A stretch of DNA of 64,000 bases from Liopterus haemorrhoidalis (GCA_963971575.1 OZ020611.1:55089381-55153380); one strand, 5' to 3'; shown: positions 33,083-44,439, counted from the first letter of the stretch. The notes: a model not told the origin generated them from the letters alone. Numbers and translations are program-made.

Positions 33083-33932
33083 CGGATGTTTGTTTAAAAC
33101 GGGGCACCCCGAAAATCTCCTTTATTTGTAAAGATACAAAAGTTAAACTAGACAAAAAGGCCCATCTAAAGGTTACTATAAGAATTTTGAGGCACTTCCG
33201 GTTTCACCAGAAATGATGTCAACTTTTGATCTAGCATAGGGAATCGATAATTTTATATTTTTTTCCCAAAAGTACATTAAATTAGCATGACACCAATAAA
33301 TTATATTTTTATGTTAACCATTTCAAAATGGCGACCATTTATTTACAAAATAATAATCAACATCAGTTTTACAAAGTTGAACGTAGCAAGCTTTGAAAAC
33401 AATAAAAAAAGAAACAAAATATCTCTAAAATAAACTATTTGACTATTTATTTTTAAAAAAACTATTACTTTTTACAATTATTTTACAAAAAAAAAATACA
33501 AATGTTCGATCAAACCACCATTATTGTCCACACATTTTCTCATTCTTATAACAGTTTATTTTAGAGATATTTTGTTTCTTTTTTTATTGTTTTCAAAGCT
33601 TGCTACGTTCAACTTTGTAAAACTTATGTTGATTATTATTTTGTAAATGGTCGCCATTTTGAAATGGTTAACATAAAAATATGATTTTTTGGTGTCATTG
33701 TAAAGCTAATTTAATGTACTTTTAGGAAAAAAATATAAAATTATCAATTCCCTATGGTAGATCAAAAGTTGACATCATTTCCGGTGAAACCGGAAGTGCT
33801 GGAAGTGTCAGAATTCTTATAGTAACCTTTAGATGGGCCTTTTTGTCTAGTTTAACTTTTGTTCTGAATATTTTTTGTATTTTTACAAATAAAGAAGATT
33901 TTCGGGGTGCCCCGTTTCAAACAAACACCCTG
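33083..33932 (-). mobile_element. short long-arm DDE element (deletion derivative)
   Basis: Arms of roughly 360-390 bp face each other: TGTTTGTTTAAAACGGGGCA starts near 33087, and the right arm ends CCCGTTTCAAACAAACACCC. They match the arms of the element at 39988-42935. The short centre holds GTTCGATCAAACCACCATTA, the inverse of the last transposase codons found at 42456-42495, so this copy keeps only the transposase tail. Confidence 0.88.
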
Positions 33933-34784
33933 TATATATGTATATATATTGCACCTATATATTAACCATATCGCCATTTCCTTCGCCGACAACTCATTTT
34001 TTAAAAGATTCTTAACGATTACAAACTTTTGAATGAAATGTCTTAGTTACTGTCTTAGTTACATCATATTTAGGTATTTTTCAGTGCCAGCTGGTACACC
34101 ACTGAATATATTTATGATACGTGTTTATAAAATACTGAATTAAATGCTTACATGCTACACATACATATGTTAACATATCAATGCCACCTTCAACAGTGAT
34201 TTATTAAGGATATTGAAAATAACTTCTAGGCGGAATCCGCTTGTATTTCCCCGACCCGCCCTTTCACACTTCTTCTAAAACTACGTGTGCGTAATTACAT
34301 GACACTTTATATCAATAATTAATAACAATGGAATATAAATAATATAAACCAGCTAGTTTAATTTGATTTTATTGTCTATAAATAAATTAAAAGAATTATA
34401 GGGTATTGTATTAAAATAAATAGCTAGAAAAAATGTAACAGAATTTTTGAAGTGTCATATATTCTAATAAGTATTAATATTACATAACACATTTACTGTG
34501 GTGGTAAAACATCTTGCATCACCTTGCAGATTTTACGTTTCTCTCAAATTGTTCATACCGGCAAAATACTTCATTGTATAATTATGTTTACGAGATGCAC
34601 ATTTTCTTCACTAAATATCTATTGAATTAAACATACATTACGAGTGCTATGCATTCATCATCAGTACGCATATCAAAATCTAAATCTAACCCTTATATAA
34701 GAAAAATTCCACATTTTGATTTTTTTTTAATTTTTATAACTTATCCAATAAATATATATATATAGGGGGGCCGCAGACAATATT
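33933..34784. other. stretch without recognised gene
   Basis: Nothing supported. Confidence 0.4.
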
Positions 34785-34833
34785 TATGTTATTTTGGGGG
34801 GGGTCCCATGGCAGAAAAGGTTGAGAAACACTG
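34765..34833. mobile_element. SPIN/Buster-like hAT right end
   Basis: Ends GGTTGAGAAACACTG, i.e. CAGTGTTTCTCAACC inverted, the classical start of SPIN/Buster hATs. The following 8 bases TTCTAACG fit the nnnTAnnn target preference. The left end was not found. Confidence 0.55.
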
Positions 34834-35040
34834 TTCTAACGTATCTTGTTTTTTTTTGCGTTACTTTATTTGATCATTTTTGCATTATTTATATTGAAAT
34901 TATGTCCAGTATGGTGGTCATGAAGTGCAAGAGCAGACCTATTCCATAATTTATTTTTTACATGGTACCTATATGTTCTTTAAATCTGGTGGTTACATTT
35001 ATAGTCGTTTGTCTTATATACCTTATTTCACAATTATATA

Positions 35041-35909
35041 TTGGGTTGATGCAAAATTAACGACGATTTTTTTTTTTTTTGTATATAAGTTTATTTAACA
35101 AAAAACTTGCTGTATGGAGACGATCGAACTTAACCAGATTAGACGTCGCTGTTAAAATTGAATTGCCTATTGCCGTTTTTTTTTTTGGAATCCGCCATCG
35201 TTGACGCTCATCATCTTCACTCCACCAAAAGCAAATTTCTTTTGCAATGATCTTTCAATGGATGATTTCGCTTCTGTCCCACCATACGTACCACATTGCC
35301 TACTTACTGTGAACACTTTTTGCTATTGCTTTCGGTGTTTCACTCAGAGATACACAAACTTTCTTTCTTTTGATGTTTTTGAAGAGCAACCACGATTCAT
35401 CACCAGTGACATGATTCTTAAAAAATAACGATTGCTCGTTTCTCTGCCGCAATTCAGTGAAAATTCGAACACAATCGGCTTTGTTGTTGTAGGAGAGTTC
35501 GCGATGCACCAATCCAGCCAATTTCCACACCTTTCCAAGCTTTTTTAGACGACGGACGATCGTGAATTGGACGACATTGAAGTCTTCGGCCAGTAGCCGG
35601 GTTATAATGCTATCGTCCTCTTCCACGGCTGACAAAAGTGCCTAATCGTTGAAATACGATGGCCGTCCTCTTCCTTCATCATCCTTAAGACTTGTGTCAC
35701 CCGATTTGAACTTGTGGAACCATCTTTCAACTTGTTTTTGACTGATGCTCCTGATGTTCCTTTGCCGAAAAGCTCGTTAAGATCGCGAAATGCCGCTTTT
35801 GCATCCTTTCTCGAAATGGTAGTGCATTATATGTCGAACATGAGCGCCATTTTTCAACACACAATAGAATCTCCAAAAAAAAATCGTCGTTAATTTTGCA
35901 TCAACCCAG
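35041..35909 (-). mobile_element. internally deleted mariner
   Basis: Inverted ends TTGGGTTGATGCAAAATTAA and, from the right, CTGGGTTGATGCAAAATTAA, extending about 34 bp with one mismatch, are flanked by TA (35039-35040 and 35910-35911). At 869 bp it lacks about a third of a full mariner. A transposase N-terminal part is on the minus strand. Confidence 0.93.
35210..35852 (-). pseudogene. mariner transposase, N-terminal two thirds, broken
   Basis: From the ATG at 35852 the frame meets a stop within eight codons, then reads AAFRDLNELFGKGTS and GHRISTIR in altered frame. From about 35635 it reads VEEDDSIITRLLAEDFNVVQ, FTIVRRLKKLGKVWKLAGLV, HRELS, ADCVRIFTELRQRNEQSLFF and VTGDESWLLFKNIKRKK, the first catalytic Asp block of DD34D mariners. 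After SETPKAIAK the frame degrades, with a WWDRSEIIH-like piece in another frame, and the second and third catalytic blocks are deleted. Confidence 0.9.
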
Positions 35910-36027
35910 TACATTCAGTACTGTATATTTCGGGCTTCTCTATAATGCTTTCTAAAGTATTTTCCAGTAGATTTTTTAATTTTAATTTGTTGCTGAATGC
36001 TGCAGTTAAATTGAATTTTATAAATAA

Positions 36028-36300
36028 ATATCAATGTATCAAAGAGGAATCATTTATAGTAATGAAATACTTAAAAAACAAATAACACATTGTTAATAGC
36101 AAGAAATACGTTTCTGAAATTGAAAAAATGGAGCTATTTATCAATATTTTTCTTATGAATATAATGAAGACTTGAGTACGAAGCAAAGGCAGAATGAAAA
36201 ACGCTGGGATATTTTATTTAAATTTCGTTACAAATTTTCACAAATTATTTAAATTTAGTTTAAAAAAATTAAATGAAAGTTCTTCGTTCTCAAAAAATTG
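36028..36300. repeat. interspersed repeat, copy 2 (pair at 1205-1455)
   Basis: Shares AACACATTGTTAATAG, CGTTTCTGAAATTGAAAAAA and AATTAAATGAAAG in the same order as 1205-1455. Confidence 0.65.
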
Positions 36301-36330
36301 ATGTGAAGTGTGAATATTCACACATTTCAG

Positions 36331-37258
36331 GGTTTCGCAGGTATATAAGGCAGTGTAATTGGTCCGACTTTATTCATACTATACTCCAACGATCTTCCCA
36401 ATTATTTTAACAAAATAAAAAATTTAACAATAACTTCTTTCGCAGATGACAATAGCTTCCTTCTAAAGTGCGAAACCAATAATGAATTAGCTTCACACTT
36501 TAAATCAGTATTAAGTAACATATCCAGTTGGACCGAAAAAAACAAATTAACTTTAAATATAAATAAAACAAACTGTGTTTTATTTAAATCAGTTCAAAAT
36601 AAAATAAATTCTGACAACCACTTAATTTACAATGGTCAAGAAATTGAAACTTCAGAGAATGTAAAACTGCTAGGTCTCACTATGGACTCTCAAATAAATT
36701 GGACCGCTCATATTAATTACCTTGATCAAAGATTAAGCTCGTGTCTCTATTCGTTAAGATCACTGAGAAAGCATTGTAATGAGCACACGATGAGAACATT
36801 ATATTTTTCTTGTTTCCATTCACTCTTAAGATTTAATATAATACACTGGGACAAATCAACTGAATGGAAACGCATTTTTCGACTACAAAAATCAGCTATA
36901 CGAATACTAGCCTCTATCAAATATAGAGATTCTTGTAGAGAGTTTTTAAAAAAAATTAGAGATATTGACGCTCCCGTCCGAATACATTTTATCCCTGTGT
37001 ATGTTTTGTTACAAAAATAAGAATCTTTTCTCCACAAATAATCATATATACTCAACAAGAAAAAAAAATCTACTTGTTCCTAAGTCTCATAATTCGTCTC
37101 GTTACCAAAAAGGAGCATATTTTAATTGCTGCAAATACTTTAATTTATTGCCTGAAGAATTAAAAAACACAAAATCTGTCAGCAAATTCAAATACAATGT
37201 TAAACGTCTTCTAATTGAGAAATGTGTGTATGATTTAGATGAATACTGTGTAAATTAA
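36331..37258 (+). pseudogene. LINE reverse transcriptase, C-terminal half
   Basis: The frame open from 36349 to 37017 reads GSVIGPTLFILYSNDLPNYF, FADDNSFLLKC (the Y/FxDD catalytic box, 36439-36450), SSWTEKNKLTLNINKTNCVL and LLGLTMDSQINWTAHI, standard palm and thumb motifs of non-LTR reverse transcriptases. The C-terminal part (LYFSCFHSLLRF, RLQKSAIRILA) continues after a +1-type frame change near 36970 as YILSLCMFCYKNKN, then IYSTRKKNLLVPKSHN and LPEELKNTKSVSKFKYNVKR, ending at 37258. An upstream stop at 36346 and the 5' truncation remove the endonuclease. Related to the LINE tail at 62985-63420. Confidence 0.92.
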
Positions 37259-37398
37259 AATAGTTATGTACAAACATTTTTATTATATTTACTGTCATAT
37301 TTGTATCCAATTTTAACTTTTGACTTGCTCTACATGTATAACATTATATTTTTATTCATCTGTATTATATATAATGTATGTACATATTAGCAAAATAA

Positions 37399-37439
<41 letters not shown>

Positions 37440-37448
37440 TATTATAAT
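36331..37448 (+). mobile_element. 5'-truncated CR1/jockey-like LINE
   Basis: Begins inside the reverse transcriptase domain and ends with a 3' untranslated stretch and a (TTA)n run at 37397-37440, the simple-repeat tail usual for this kind of LINE. No clear target duplication was identified. Confidence 0.8.
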
Positions 37449-37680
37449 AAGTGAAGGCGGTATGCTGAGTGTGTAGGACAAATTTTACTTTGTAGTAATC
37501 ACGGCAAAACGAACGATATTTTTAAAATAATTTATCGTCTGTTAATCATATAATAAGACTGGTTATTAAATTTACGCTCTTAAAAATTAAATACAACTTT
37601 TGTTAAAATATAACTAGAATTTTGATAAAATAATTTCTACATTATAAAAATGCAAAAAAAAAAATACAGAAAAAATAAAA
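37449..37680. other. stretch without recognised gene
   Basis: AT-rich, nothing supported. Confidence 0.4.
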
Positions 37681-37681
37681 T

Positions 37682-37752
37682 TCACTCCGTACTCGAACTC
37701 GAAACCCTTCGTTTTCCAGCAGTGCTCTAACCCATTACGCCATCGCACGCCA
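37682..37752 (-). ncRNA. tRNA-like sequence (SINE head or tRNA pseudogene)
   Basis: On the minus strand GATGGCGTAATGGGTTAGAG resembles a tRNA A box and D arm, and GAGTTCGAGTAC about 45 nt later resembles a B box and T loop. The acceptor stem does not pair well. It is more likely a tRNA-derived SINE head or a decayed tRNA than a working tRNA gene. Confidence 0.4.
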
Positions 37753-37929
37753 TGCATGTGATTGTCTTACATTAGTATAACTTTTGTACTTTGTGAACCA
37801 AAAACCACAAAAAATGCATTATCTTCCGAAAACATAATCTGATCAAAAATTCCTGTTGTACTATTTCGGTTCACACCAATATACATTACTTAGAATTTTT
37901 TTAGATTTTTAGTTTAAACCATCTGGGCT

Positions 37930-38211
37930 ACAGGTGTGGGACAAAAATTTTTTTGCACAATTTTGGCAAAAATCGCCTCAAAATATTATATATATTTATT
38001 TTGCAAAAATAAAAATTTGATCGTTAATCCACGTACTAAGGGCTTTCATTTGATACCCTACTCAGAATTTAAAAAAAATATTTTTGTTTTCGATGAGCAC
38101 ATATTTGTTTATATTTTTAGGGGGGTATGTTTTTTAGATGTTTTAGTATTTTTCCTATGTGCGGGTCAAAGAGTTGTATAAGCTTGCCAAATTTCAACTC
38201 TCTAGGTTTAG

Positions 38212-38248
<37 letters not shown>

Positions 38249-38310
38249 GACAAAATGACGGTATAAGGGTTTTTTGGTCATACCTACAAAACCCTAAAAA
38301 CGAATAAAAA
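37930..38310 (+). repeat. (CAGA)n-containing repeat of the AAACCCTTATA family
   Basis: GGGCTTTCATTTGATACCC, then a CAGACAGA run at about 38214-38248, then TATAAGGGTTTTTTGGTCAT and ACCTACAAAACCCTA. The same end phrase follows a GGACGGAC run at 50945-51050. Confidence 0.65.
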
Positions 38311-39219
38311 TGGTTATGAAAAAACTGTTGATTTTCATGTGATTATAGAACTATTATTCCTAGACATCCAGCATTATGTTTACTTCTTACACTTATTAAA
38401 TACCTACAAAATCCTGAAATGTGTGAAAATTAAGACACAATTTTTTTTATTTGCAATCGTCACTAACCACTTTTTTTCTAATCCGGACCTCAATCAAAAT
38501 AAATTGGTGATTCTTAATCTAGAATATATTAAAAAGCATAAAATTCTATACAAAAATGATTCAACACGCTGTTAAACAAATTAAAACAAGGACAAACTAA
38601 CTATAACAATGATTAATCAAAATAAATCAATGTAATATAAAAAATAAATTTAATAACGTAAGAAAATACGTTATATAACATTCAAAATTAACCTTACCTT
38701 AATTCAAAGAATCATGTTTATAACGTTCCAAGAACTTTCAAGGGTCATTACTGACTCAAACGCGGTAGTTTATGAAAATAAAAAGACAATTAAATCACCC
38801 AAACATAATTACGAGCTCAATAATTCAAGTTGATTCATGTCAGAACAACGCGAGACATTTCCTGCCTTCAAAAGTGATAGTAGAGAAGTGTTATTGAACT
38901 AAACTTTCTCAGGCATTTTTTAACGTAATGACGTCAACAAATGCACTTTTTAAGTCGCAGCGTGACGACATATGCTTAAGTAACAAAGGGTGACTATAAA
39001 AAATAATATAAAAAAATATTTGACTTTTATTTAATAGCGAGATATATGGCTTTTTTGATATATTACTGACGTAAAAAAATATTTTTATGTTTATTTTAAA
39101 TTTAAAGCATCGACGGTGTCATTTAATATAAAAACTTTTAAATTAAATTGCTATTTTCTAAACATCTTATCAAGATAACTACAATTTTTGAGACACAGCA
39201 CAACCTGCAACAGGAGTGC
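38311..39219. other. stretch without recognised gene
   Basis: No coding motif, no terminal repeat noticed. Confidence 0.4.
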
Positions 39220-39382
39220 CAATGGCGTACGCAAGGGGTGGGAGGGGGTTCGATGAGGAGGATAAATTCCCTCACAGACATTCGAAAAGAACTAAAATTA
39301 TATTATATAAAAATTGCGCACCGTTTCAATACGTATAAATTTCGATGTCCCTCCTTGAAATATATTTCTGCGTACGTCACTG
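39220..39382. mobile_element. 163-bp hAT-type MITE
   Basis: Ends CAATGGCGTACGCA and, inverted from the right, CAGTGACGTACGCA. The flanking octamers AGGAGTGC and GAGGGTGC agree at five of eight positions, compatible with a decayed duplication. Confidence 0.55.
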
Positions 39383-39417
39383 GAGGGTGCGGCAGGTAAA
39401 AAGTTTCAAAAAATTTC

Positions 39418-39975
39418 AATTCTTCTTATTTCTTTTTTAATAGATCATACTGCAGGTCAAAAGAAGGCGAAAACCCTTAAAACACCTTTGTAAAAGTTTT
39501 ATAATAAAAGAGATATTAATTTTTTAAGTTTTTAATTTTTGTTTTTTTTTTGCCATTACTCCCAAAATACTTATCTAATAAAAAAAATGCATTTAGATAA
39601 AATATTGGTCTTCTTGTTATTAACAATATTTGTAATATAAATTTTTGCTGTTAGGTCAATTATAAGGGAGTAATTTAATTTTTGGGGTTAAAAATTAATT
39701 TTTTTTTTGATTGGATACATATTTGAAAAGTTATGACGGTAAAACATCAAAATTAAAAATTTAAATTACTCCCTTATTATTGACATAACAGCAAAAACTT
39801 ATACGACAAATATTGTTAAGAATAAAAAGACAAATCTTTTATATAAATGCATTTAAAACTTAAAAAATTAATATCTCTTTTATTATAACACTTTTACAAA
39901 GGTGTTTTCAGGTTTTTAGCCTTCATTTGACCTGTAGTAACACCCATTAAAAAATATATAAGAAGACAGTAAACA
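39418..39975. repeat. long inverted repeat (~200-bp arms)
   Basis: Left arm 39418-39690 and right arm 39755-39975 are inverted copies; shared phrases include AAAACACCTTTGTAAAAG, AAAGAGATATTAATTTTTTA, AACAATATTTGT and TTGCTGTTA. A related single copy of the inner part lies at 47950-48030. No coding sequence. Confidence 0.75.
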
Positions 39976-40371
39976 CCCGTATATATACAGGGTGTTTGTT
40001 TGAAACGGGGCATCCTGAAAATCTCCTTTATTTGTAAAGATACAAAAAATCTTCAGAACAAAAGTTAAACTAGACAAAAAGGTCCATCTAAAGGTTACTA
40101 TAAGAATTCTGAGGCACTTCTGGTTTCACCGGAAATGCTGTCAACTTTTGATCTAGCATAGGGAATCGATAATTTTATATTTTTTTCCTAAAAGTACATT
40201 AAATTAGCTTTACAATGACACCAAAAAATCATATTTTTATGTTAACCATTTCAAAATGGCGACCATTTATTTACAAAATAATAATAAACATAAGTTTTAC
40301 AAAGTTGAACGTAGCAAGCTTTGAAAACAATAAAAAAAGAAACAAAATATCTCTAAAATAAACTGTTATAT

Positions 40372-40775
40372 GGTTTATTCAATAGGAATAATAGAAGACG
40401 TTGGTCGACGGAAAATCCCAGGGAATTAAGATCTTCCAGATTCCAACACAGGTTTGGTTTCAATGTTTGGCTGGGAATTCTAGGGACAAAAATTGTAGGC
40501 CTAATTATTTACCATGGCAGCCTTAGAGCTAACAGGTATTTAATTTTTTTACAAAACGAACTGGAGGATTTGTTGGATGATTTACCACTTGCTGATAGGA
40601 TAGGAATGTGGTTCCAACAAAATGGAGCACCAGCTCATAACGCTAGAAACGTGTGTACCTATTTAAATGGCCTATACCTAGATAAATGGATTGGAACACA
40701 TTCACTTAATACCTGGCCTGCACGATCGCCGGATCTCACGCCATTGGATTTTTTCGTTTGGGGGTATATAAAAGA
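40372..40775 (+). pseudogene. DDE_3-type transposase, middle part
   Basis: Open from just inside the left arm: WSTENPRELRSSRFQHRFGF, NVWLGILGTKIVGLIIYHGS, LRANRYLIFLQNELEDLL, DDLPLADRIGMWFQQNGAPA, HNARNVCTYLN and WPARSPDLTPLDFFVWGYIK. The family pattern is FSVNVWAGI, LTG..Y..FL, VPL..R..MWFQQDGAPPH and WP.RSPDLTPLDFFLWG. The catalytic Asp of QQDGAP is Asn here, so this copy would be inactive even without other damage. The N-terminal DNA-binding part is missing. The frame stops only because Helitron C begins at 40776. Confidence 0.9.
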
Positions 40776-42333
40776 CTAGCTGAAAACCCGTGCTTCGCTA
40801 CGGTATATTGATGGTCTCATTGGCATAAAATCCGCAGTTTGTTTTTAAACTTGTGTATGGGTAACCTTTGTAACAAAAAATCTAGTCGATATCTCATCTG
40901 TCCTAAGAGATATTGAGGAATCCGTGAAAAAACATTTTACTCCTTTTCACCAGATAGGGGTCGAACTTGAAAAAATCCTTTCTAAGTGGGTTCTTACGTC
41001 ATACTGAAAAATATACTCTCCGAATTTTTTATTTCTAACAAAAAAATACTAATTTACCCTTTAGGAGTGAAAAAAAAACTGTAAAACACATATATGTCAA
41101 AATGGAACGTTATAACTCAACAACCGCTAGAAAAACAAAGGGTTCTATAATTCACCCCAAATGTAGATTCACCCCTTTAGGGGTTGATTAAGATAAAATC
41201 CTGAAATTCATTTTTCGGCATTTGTATGGGTAATCTTTATAAGCAAAAACCAAGTCTATATCTTATTGATCCTAGAAGATATTAAGGCGTCCTTGAAATC
41301 ACAATTCCCGCTTTTCACCCTTTAGGGGTGATATTTGTTAAAGGTAAAAAACTGTTAAAACCATTTCGAGACATTTTAAAAGGACACCTATGTGCCAAAA
41401 ATAAACGTTATAACTCAACAAACACAGGAAATACGACGCGATGTATAATCTACTCCGTTTGTAGAATCACCCCTTTAGGGTTTGATTAGGACGAAATCCT
41501 GAAAAAAAAAGAAGTTTTTCGGCATTTGTATGGATAATTTTTGTAAGCAAACACCAAGTCGATATCTTATTGGTCCTAAAAGAATTAAGGAATTACTGAA
41601 ACACATTTCACCCCTTTTCACCTTTAAGGGGTGAAATTAAAAAAAATGTCAAAATCATTTCAAGATATTAAAAAAAACACTTATGTGCCAAAAAGTAATG
41701 TTGCAACTAAACGAACACAGGAAATACGACGGGATGTATAATTCATCCCGATTGTTGATCCACCCCTTAAGGGGTTGATTTGGACAAAATCCAAAAATTT
41801 GTTTTTCGGTATTTGCATGGGTACTTTTTGTAAGCAAAAACCAAGTCGATATTTTATTGGTCCTAAAAAATGTTAAACAATCCTTGAAATCACATTTTAC
41901 CCCTTTTTACCCTTTAGGGGTTAAATTTAAAAAAATTGTCAAAACCATTTCGAGATATTTTAAAAATACGCCTATGTGCCAAAAAGAAACCTTATAACCC
42001 AACAAACACAGGGAATACGACGGGATGTATAATTCACCCCAATTGTAGATCCACCGTTTAGGGGTTGATTAGAACAAAATCCTGAAATATATTTTGCCGT
42101 ATTTGTATGGGTAATCTTTGTAAGCAAAAAGCAAGTCGATATCTTATTAGTCCTAAGAGATATTAAAGAATCCTTGAAATCACAATTCACCCCTTTTCAC
42201 CCTTTAGGGGTGAAATTTAAAAAAAATACTCTCCGAATTTCAAGTTTCTAGGCCCAGGGGTTCGGGCTGGGCGGTGATGAGTGAGTCAGTCAGTCAGTCA
42301 GTCAGTCAGGACACTGCCTTTTATATATATAGA
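40776..42333 (-). mobile_element. non-autonomous Helitron C
   Basis: Minus-strand start TCTATATATATAAAAGGCAG at 42333 and end CTAG at 40776, with the CCGTAGCGAAGCACGG hairpin before it. It lies between A (40775) and T (42334). Its 3' terminal ~150 bp are nearly identical to those of Helitron A. It carries only about four of the ~290-bp units, hence the shorter length. Removing it restores the host transposase frame exactly. Confidence 0.95.
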
Positions 42334-42514
42334 TAGAGTATATCGGACAACACCAACGACGATAGAAGATTTAGAAGAAAGGGTTAGAAGTGCAATCCGG
42401 GATATCCAAGAGTGTACTCTTATAAGGGCGATGGAAGATTTTTTATTAATAATGAGAAAATGTGTGGACAATAATGGTGGTTTGATCGAACATATGTTTT
42501 TTTTTGTTTTGTAA
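42334..42514 (+). pseudogene. DDE_3-type transposase, C-terminal part
   Basis: Continues the frame cut at 40775 without loss or gain of a base: RVYRTTPTTIEDLEERVRSA, IRDIQECTLIRAMEDFLLIM and RKCVDNNGGLIEHMF, ending at a stop near 42514. The family end is typically RVY.T.P.TI.EL..RI..A and a CI...GGHFEH-like close. The continuous match on both sides of the Helitron shows that both pieces are one gene. Confidence 0.9.
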
Positions 42515-43193
42515 AATAATTGTAAAAAGTAATAGTTTTTTTTTTCTAAATAGTCAAATAGTTTATTTTAGAGATATTTTGTTTCTTTTTTTATTGTTTT
42601 CAAAGCTTGCTACGTTCAACTTTGTAAAACTTATGTTGATTATTATTTTGTAAATAAATGGTCGCCATTTTGAAATGGTTAACATAAAGATATGATTTTT
42701 TGGTGTCATTGTAAAGCTAATTTAATTTACTTTTAGGAAAAAAATATAAAATTATCGATTCCCTATGCTAGATCAAAACTTGACATCATTTCCGGTGAAA
42801 CCGGAAGTGCCTTAGAATCTTATAGTAACCTTTAGATGGGCCTTTTTGTCTAGATTAACTTTTGTTCTGAAGATTTTTTGTATCTTTACAAATAAAGGAG
42901 ATTTTCAGGATGCCCCGTTTCAAACAAACATCCTGTATATATACAGTTACTCACAAAATTGAGCGTACAAAAGTTTTAGAAATATGCCTCTTAAAGGTAA
43001 AAATGCCTATATAACAGATTATTTAAACCAATTATTTTTTATTTCAAAAATACATTTTACATACATCCTATAATATAATACGCCTGTTTGTATGTTCGTA
43101 TGTTCGGTATGTTCGACCGGTCGTTTCTTCATTCCCCGATAGAGGCGCGCATATGTTAATTATTTATGTCAAAATTGTTTAAAATATATTGTT

Positions 43194-43291
43194 GATGCAA
43201 TAATAGTGAATTTTCTACGAACACTTTTTATAATTATTATAAGATGCAATAATAGTGAATATTCTACGAACACTTTTTATAATAATTGATA
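43194..43291. repeat. 49-bp direct repeat, two copies
   Basis: GATGCAATAATAGTGAAT begins at 43194 and again at 43243; both copies continue TCTACGAACACTTTTTATAA. Confidence 0.9.
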
Positions 43292-43644
43292 GAATTGTAA
43301 GAAATTATTGTTTATGTATTGGACAGTAGTGTGCTGTGAATTTTTGTTTTGAGTGTTGACATTAAATTAGTAAAAATGACAGTTGTGTTTTTCATTAAAA
43401 AATCACTTCACAATTATTAATTTAGTTGTGAAATACACGGATCGGTTTTTTTACGAAACAAAACACAGAAAAACGTTATCCTTCCGTGATTCGACATTTT
43501 TGATTAAAATTATTATTAGCAGAAAAATAATTATTTTAAAAAATATTTGGTGTTGATGAAAGTAAGAAAAATGTGACTTTTTTTTCTTTATTATTATTTT
43601 TTCAATGCTTTATTATTTTTTTATTTCTACGATTTATAGGACAA

Positions 43645-44396
43645 GATTTACAATATCCCACTGCAAACTCTATACAGCTGGCAGCACATAACGACTACAC
43701 TAAATAATTCAAGAATTATCAGTGGCTCTAAAACAATGGTTTCTGTTTATTTATTCACCTTAAAAGCACTATCTTAGGTTATGGTTGATAACTGTTTATT
43801 TTATTTTTTTTTATAAACCACCTAAAAATAAATTGTATTTTAACTGTTTTGTGCAGGGCTAGGGACAGTGATTCACCTTAAAAGTACTATCTTAGGTTAT
43901 GGTTGCTAACTGTTTTTTTTTTTTTTTATAAACCACCTAAAAATAAATTGTATTTTAACTGTTCTGTGCAGGGCTAGAGACAGTGATTCACCTTAAAAGC
44001 ACTATCTTAGGTTATGGTTGATAACTGTTTATTTATTTTTTATAAACCACCTAAAAATAAATTGTATTTTAACTGTTCTGTGCAGGGCTAGGGACAGTGA
44101 TTCACCTTAAAAGCACTATCTTAGGTTATGGTTGATAACTGTTTATTGTTTTTTTATAAACCACCTAAAAATAAATTGTATTTTAACTGTTCTGTGCAGG
44201 GCCAGGGACAGTGATTCACCTTAAAAGCACTATCTTAGGTTATGGTTGATAACTGTTTTTTTTTTTTTTATAAACCACCTAAAAATAAATTGTGTTTTAA
44301 AAGTTCTGCACAGTCCCACCTGTTTAGAATCTCTGTATATTGAACAAATGATGTGTGTGTGACGCATGCGCAGTGTTCAGTGGGATATTGTAAATC
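43645..44396. mobile_element. inverted-repeat element with internal tandem array
   Basis: GATTTACAATATCCCACTG at 43645-43663 is exactly inverted at 44378-44396. Between them lie five copies of a ~115-bp unit. The right inner part matches 14640-14760 in inverted orientation, so the family recurs in the window. Confidence 0.6.
43751..44310. repeat. ~115-bp tandem array, five units
   Basis: TTCACCTTAAAAGCACTATC starts near 43753, 43870, 43986, 44100 and 44215. Units contain ATAAACCACCTAAAAATAAA and a CAGGGCTAGGGACAGTG join, and differ mainly in the length of a T run. Confidence 0.95.
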
Positions 44397-44439
44397 TACC
44401 CCGTAATTTGAGATATAGTGTTAGTATGCTTTTTTCCGT

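Larger units (their letters stand above)
39988..42935 (+). mobile_element. long-arm DDE (Tc1/mariner superfamily) element, split by Helitron C
   Basis: Inverted arms of about 380 bp start CAGGGTGTTTGTTTGAAACG (left) and CAGGATGTTTGTTTGAAACG (right, inverted) and lie between TATATATA flanks. A transposase of the DDE_3 type common in insects is encoded on the plus strand, 5'-truncated just inside the left arm. The 1558-bp Helitron C interrupts the coding frame; without it the element would be 1390 bp. Confidence 0.88.
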
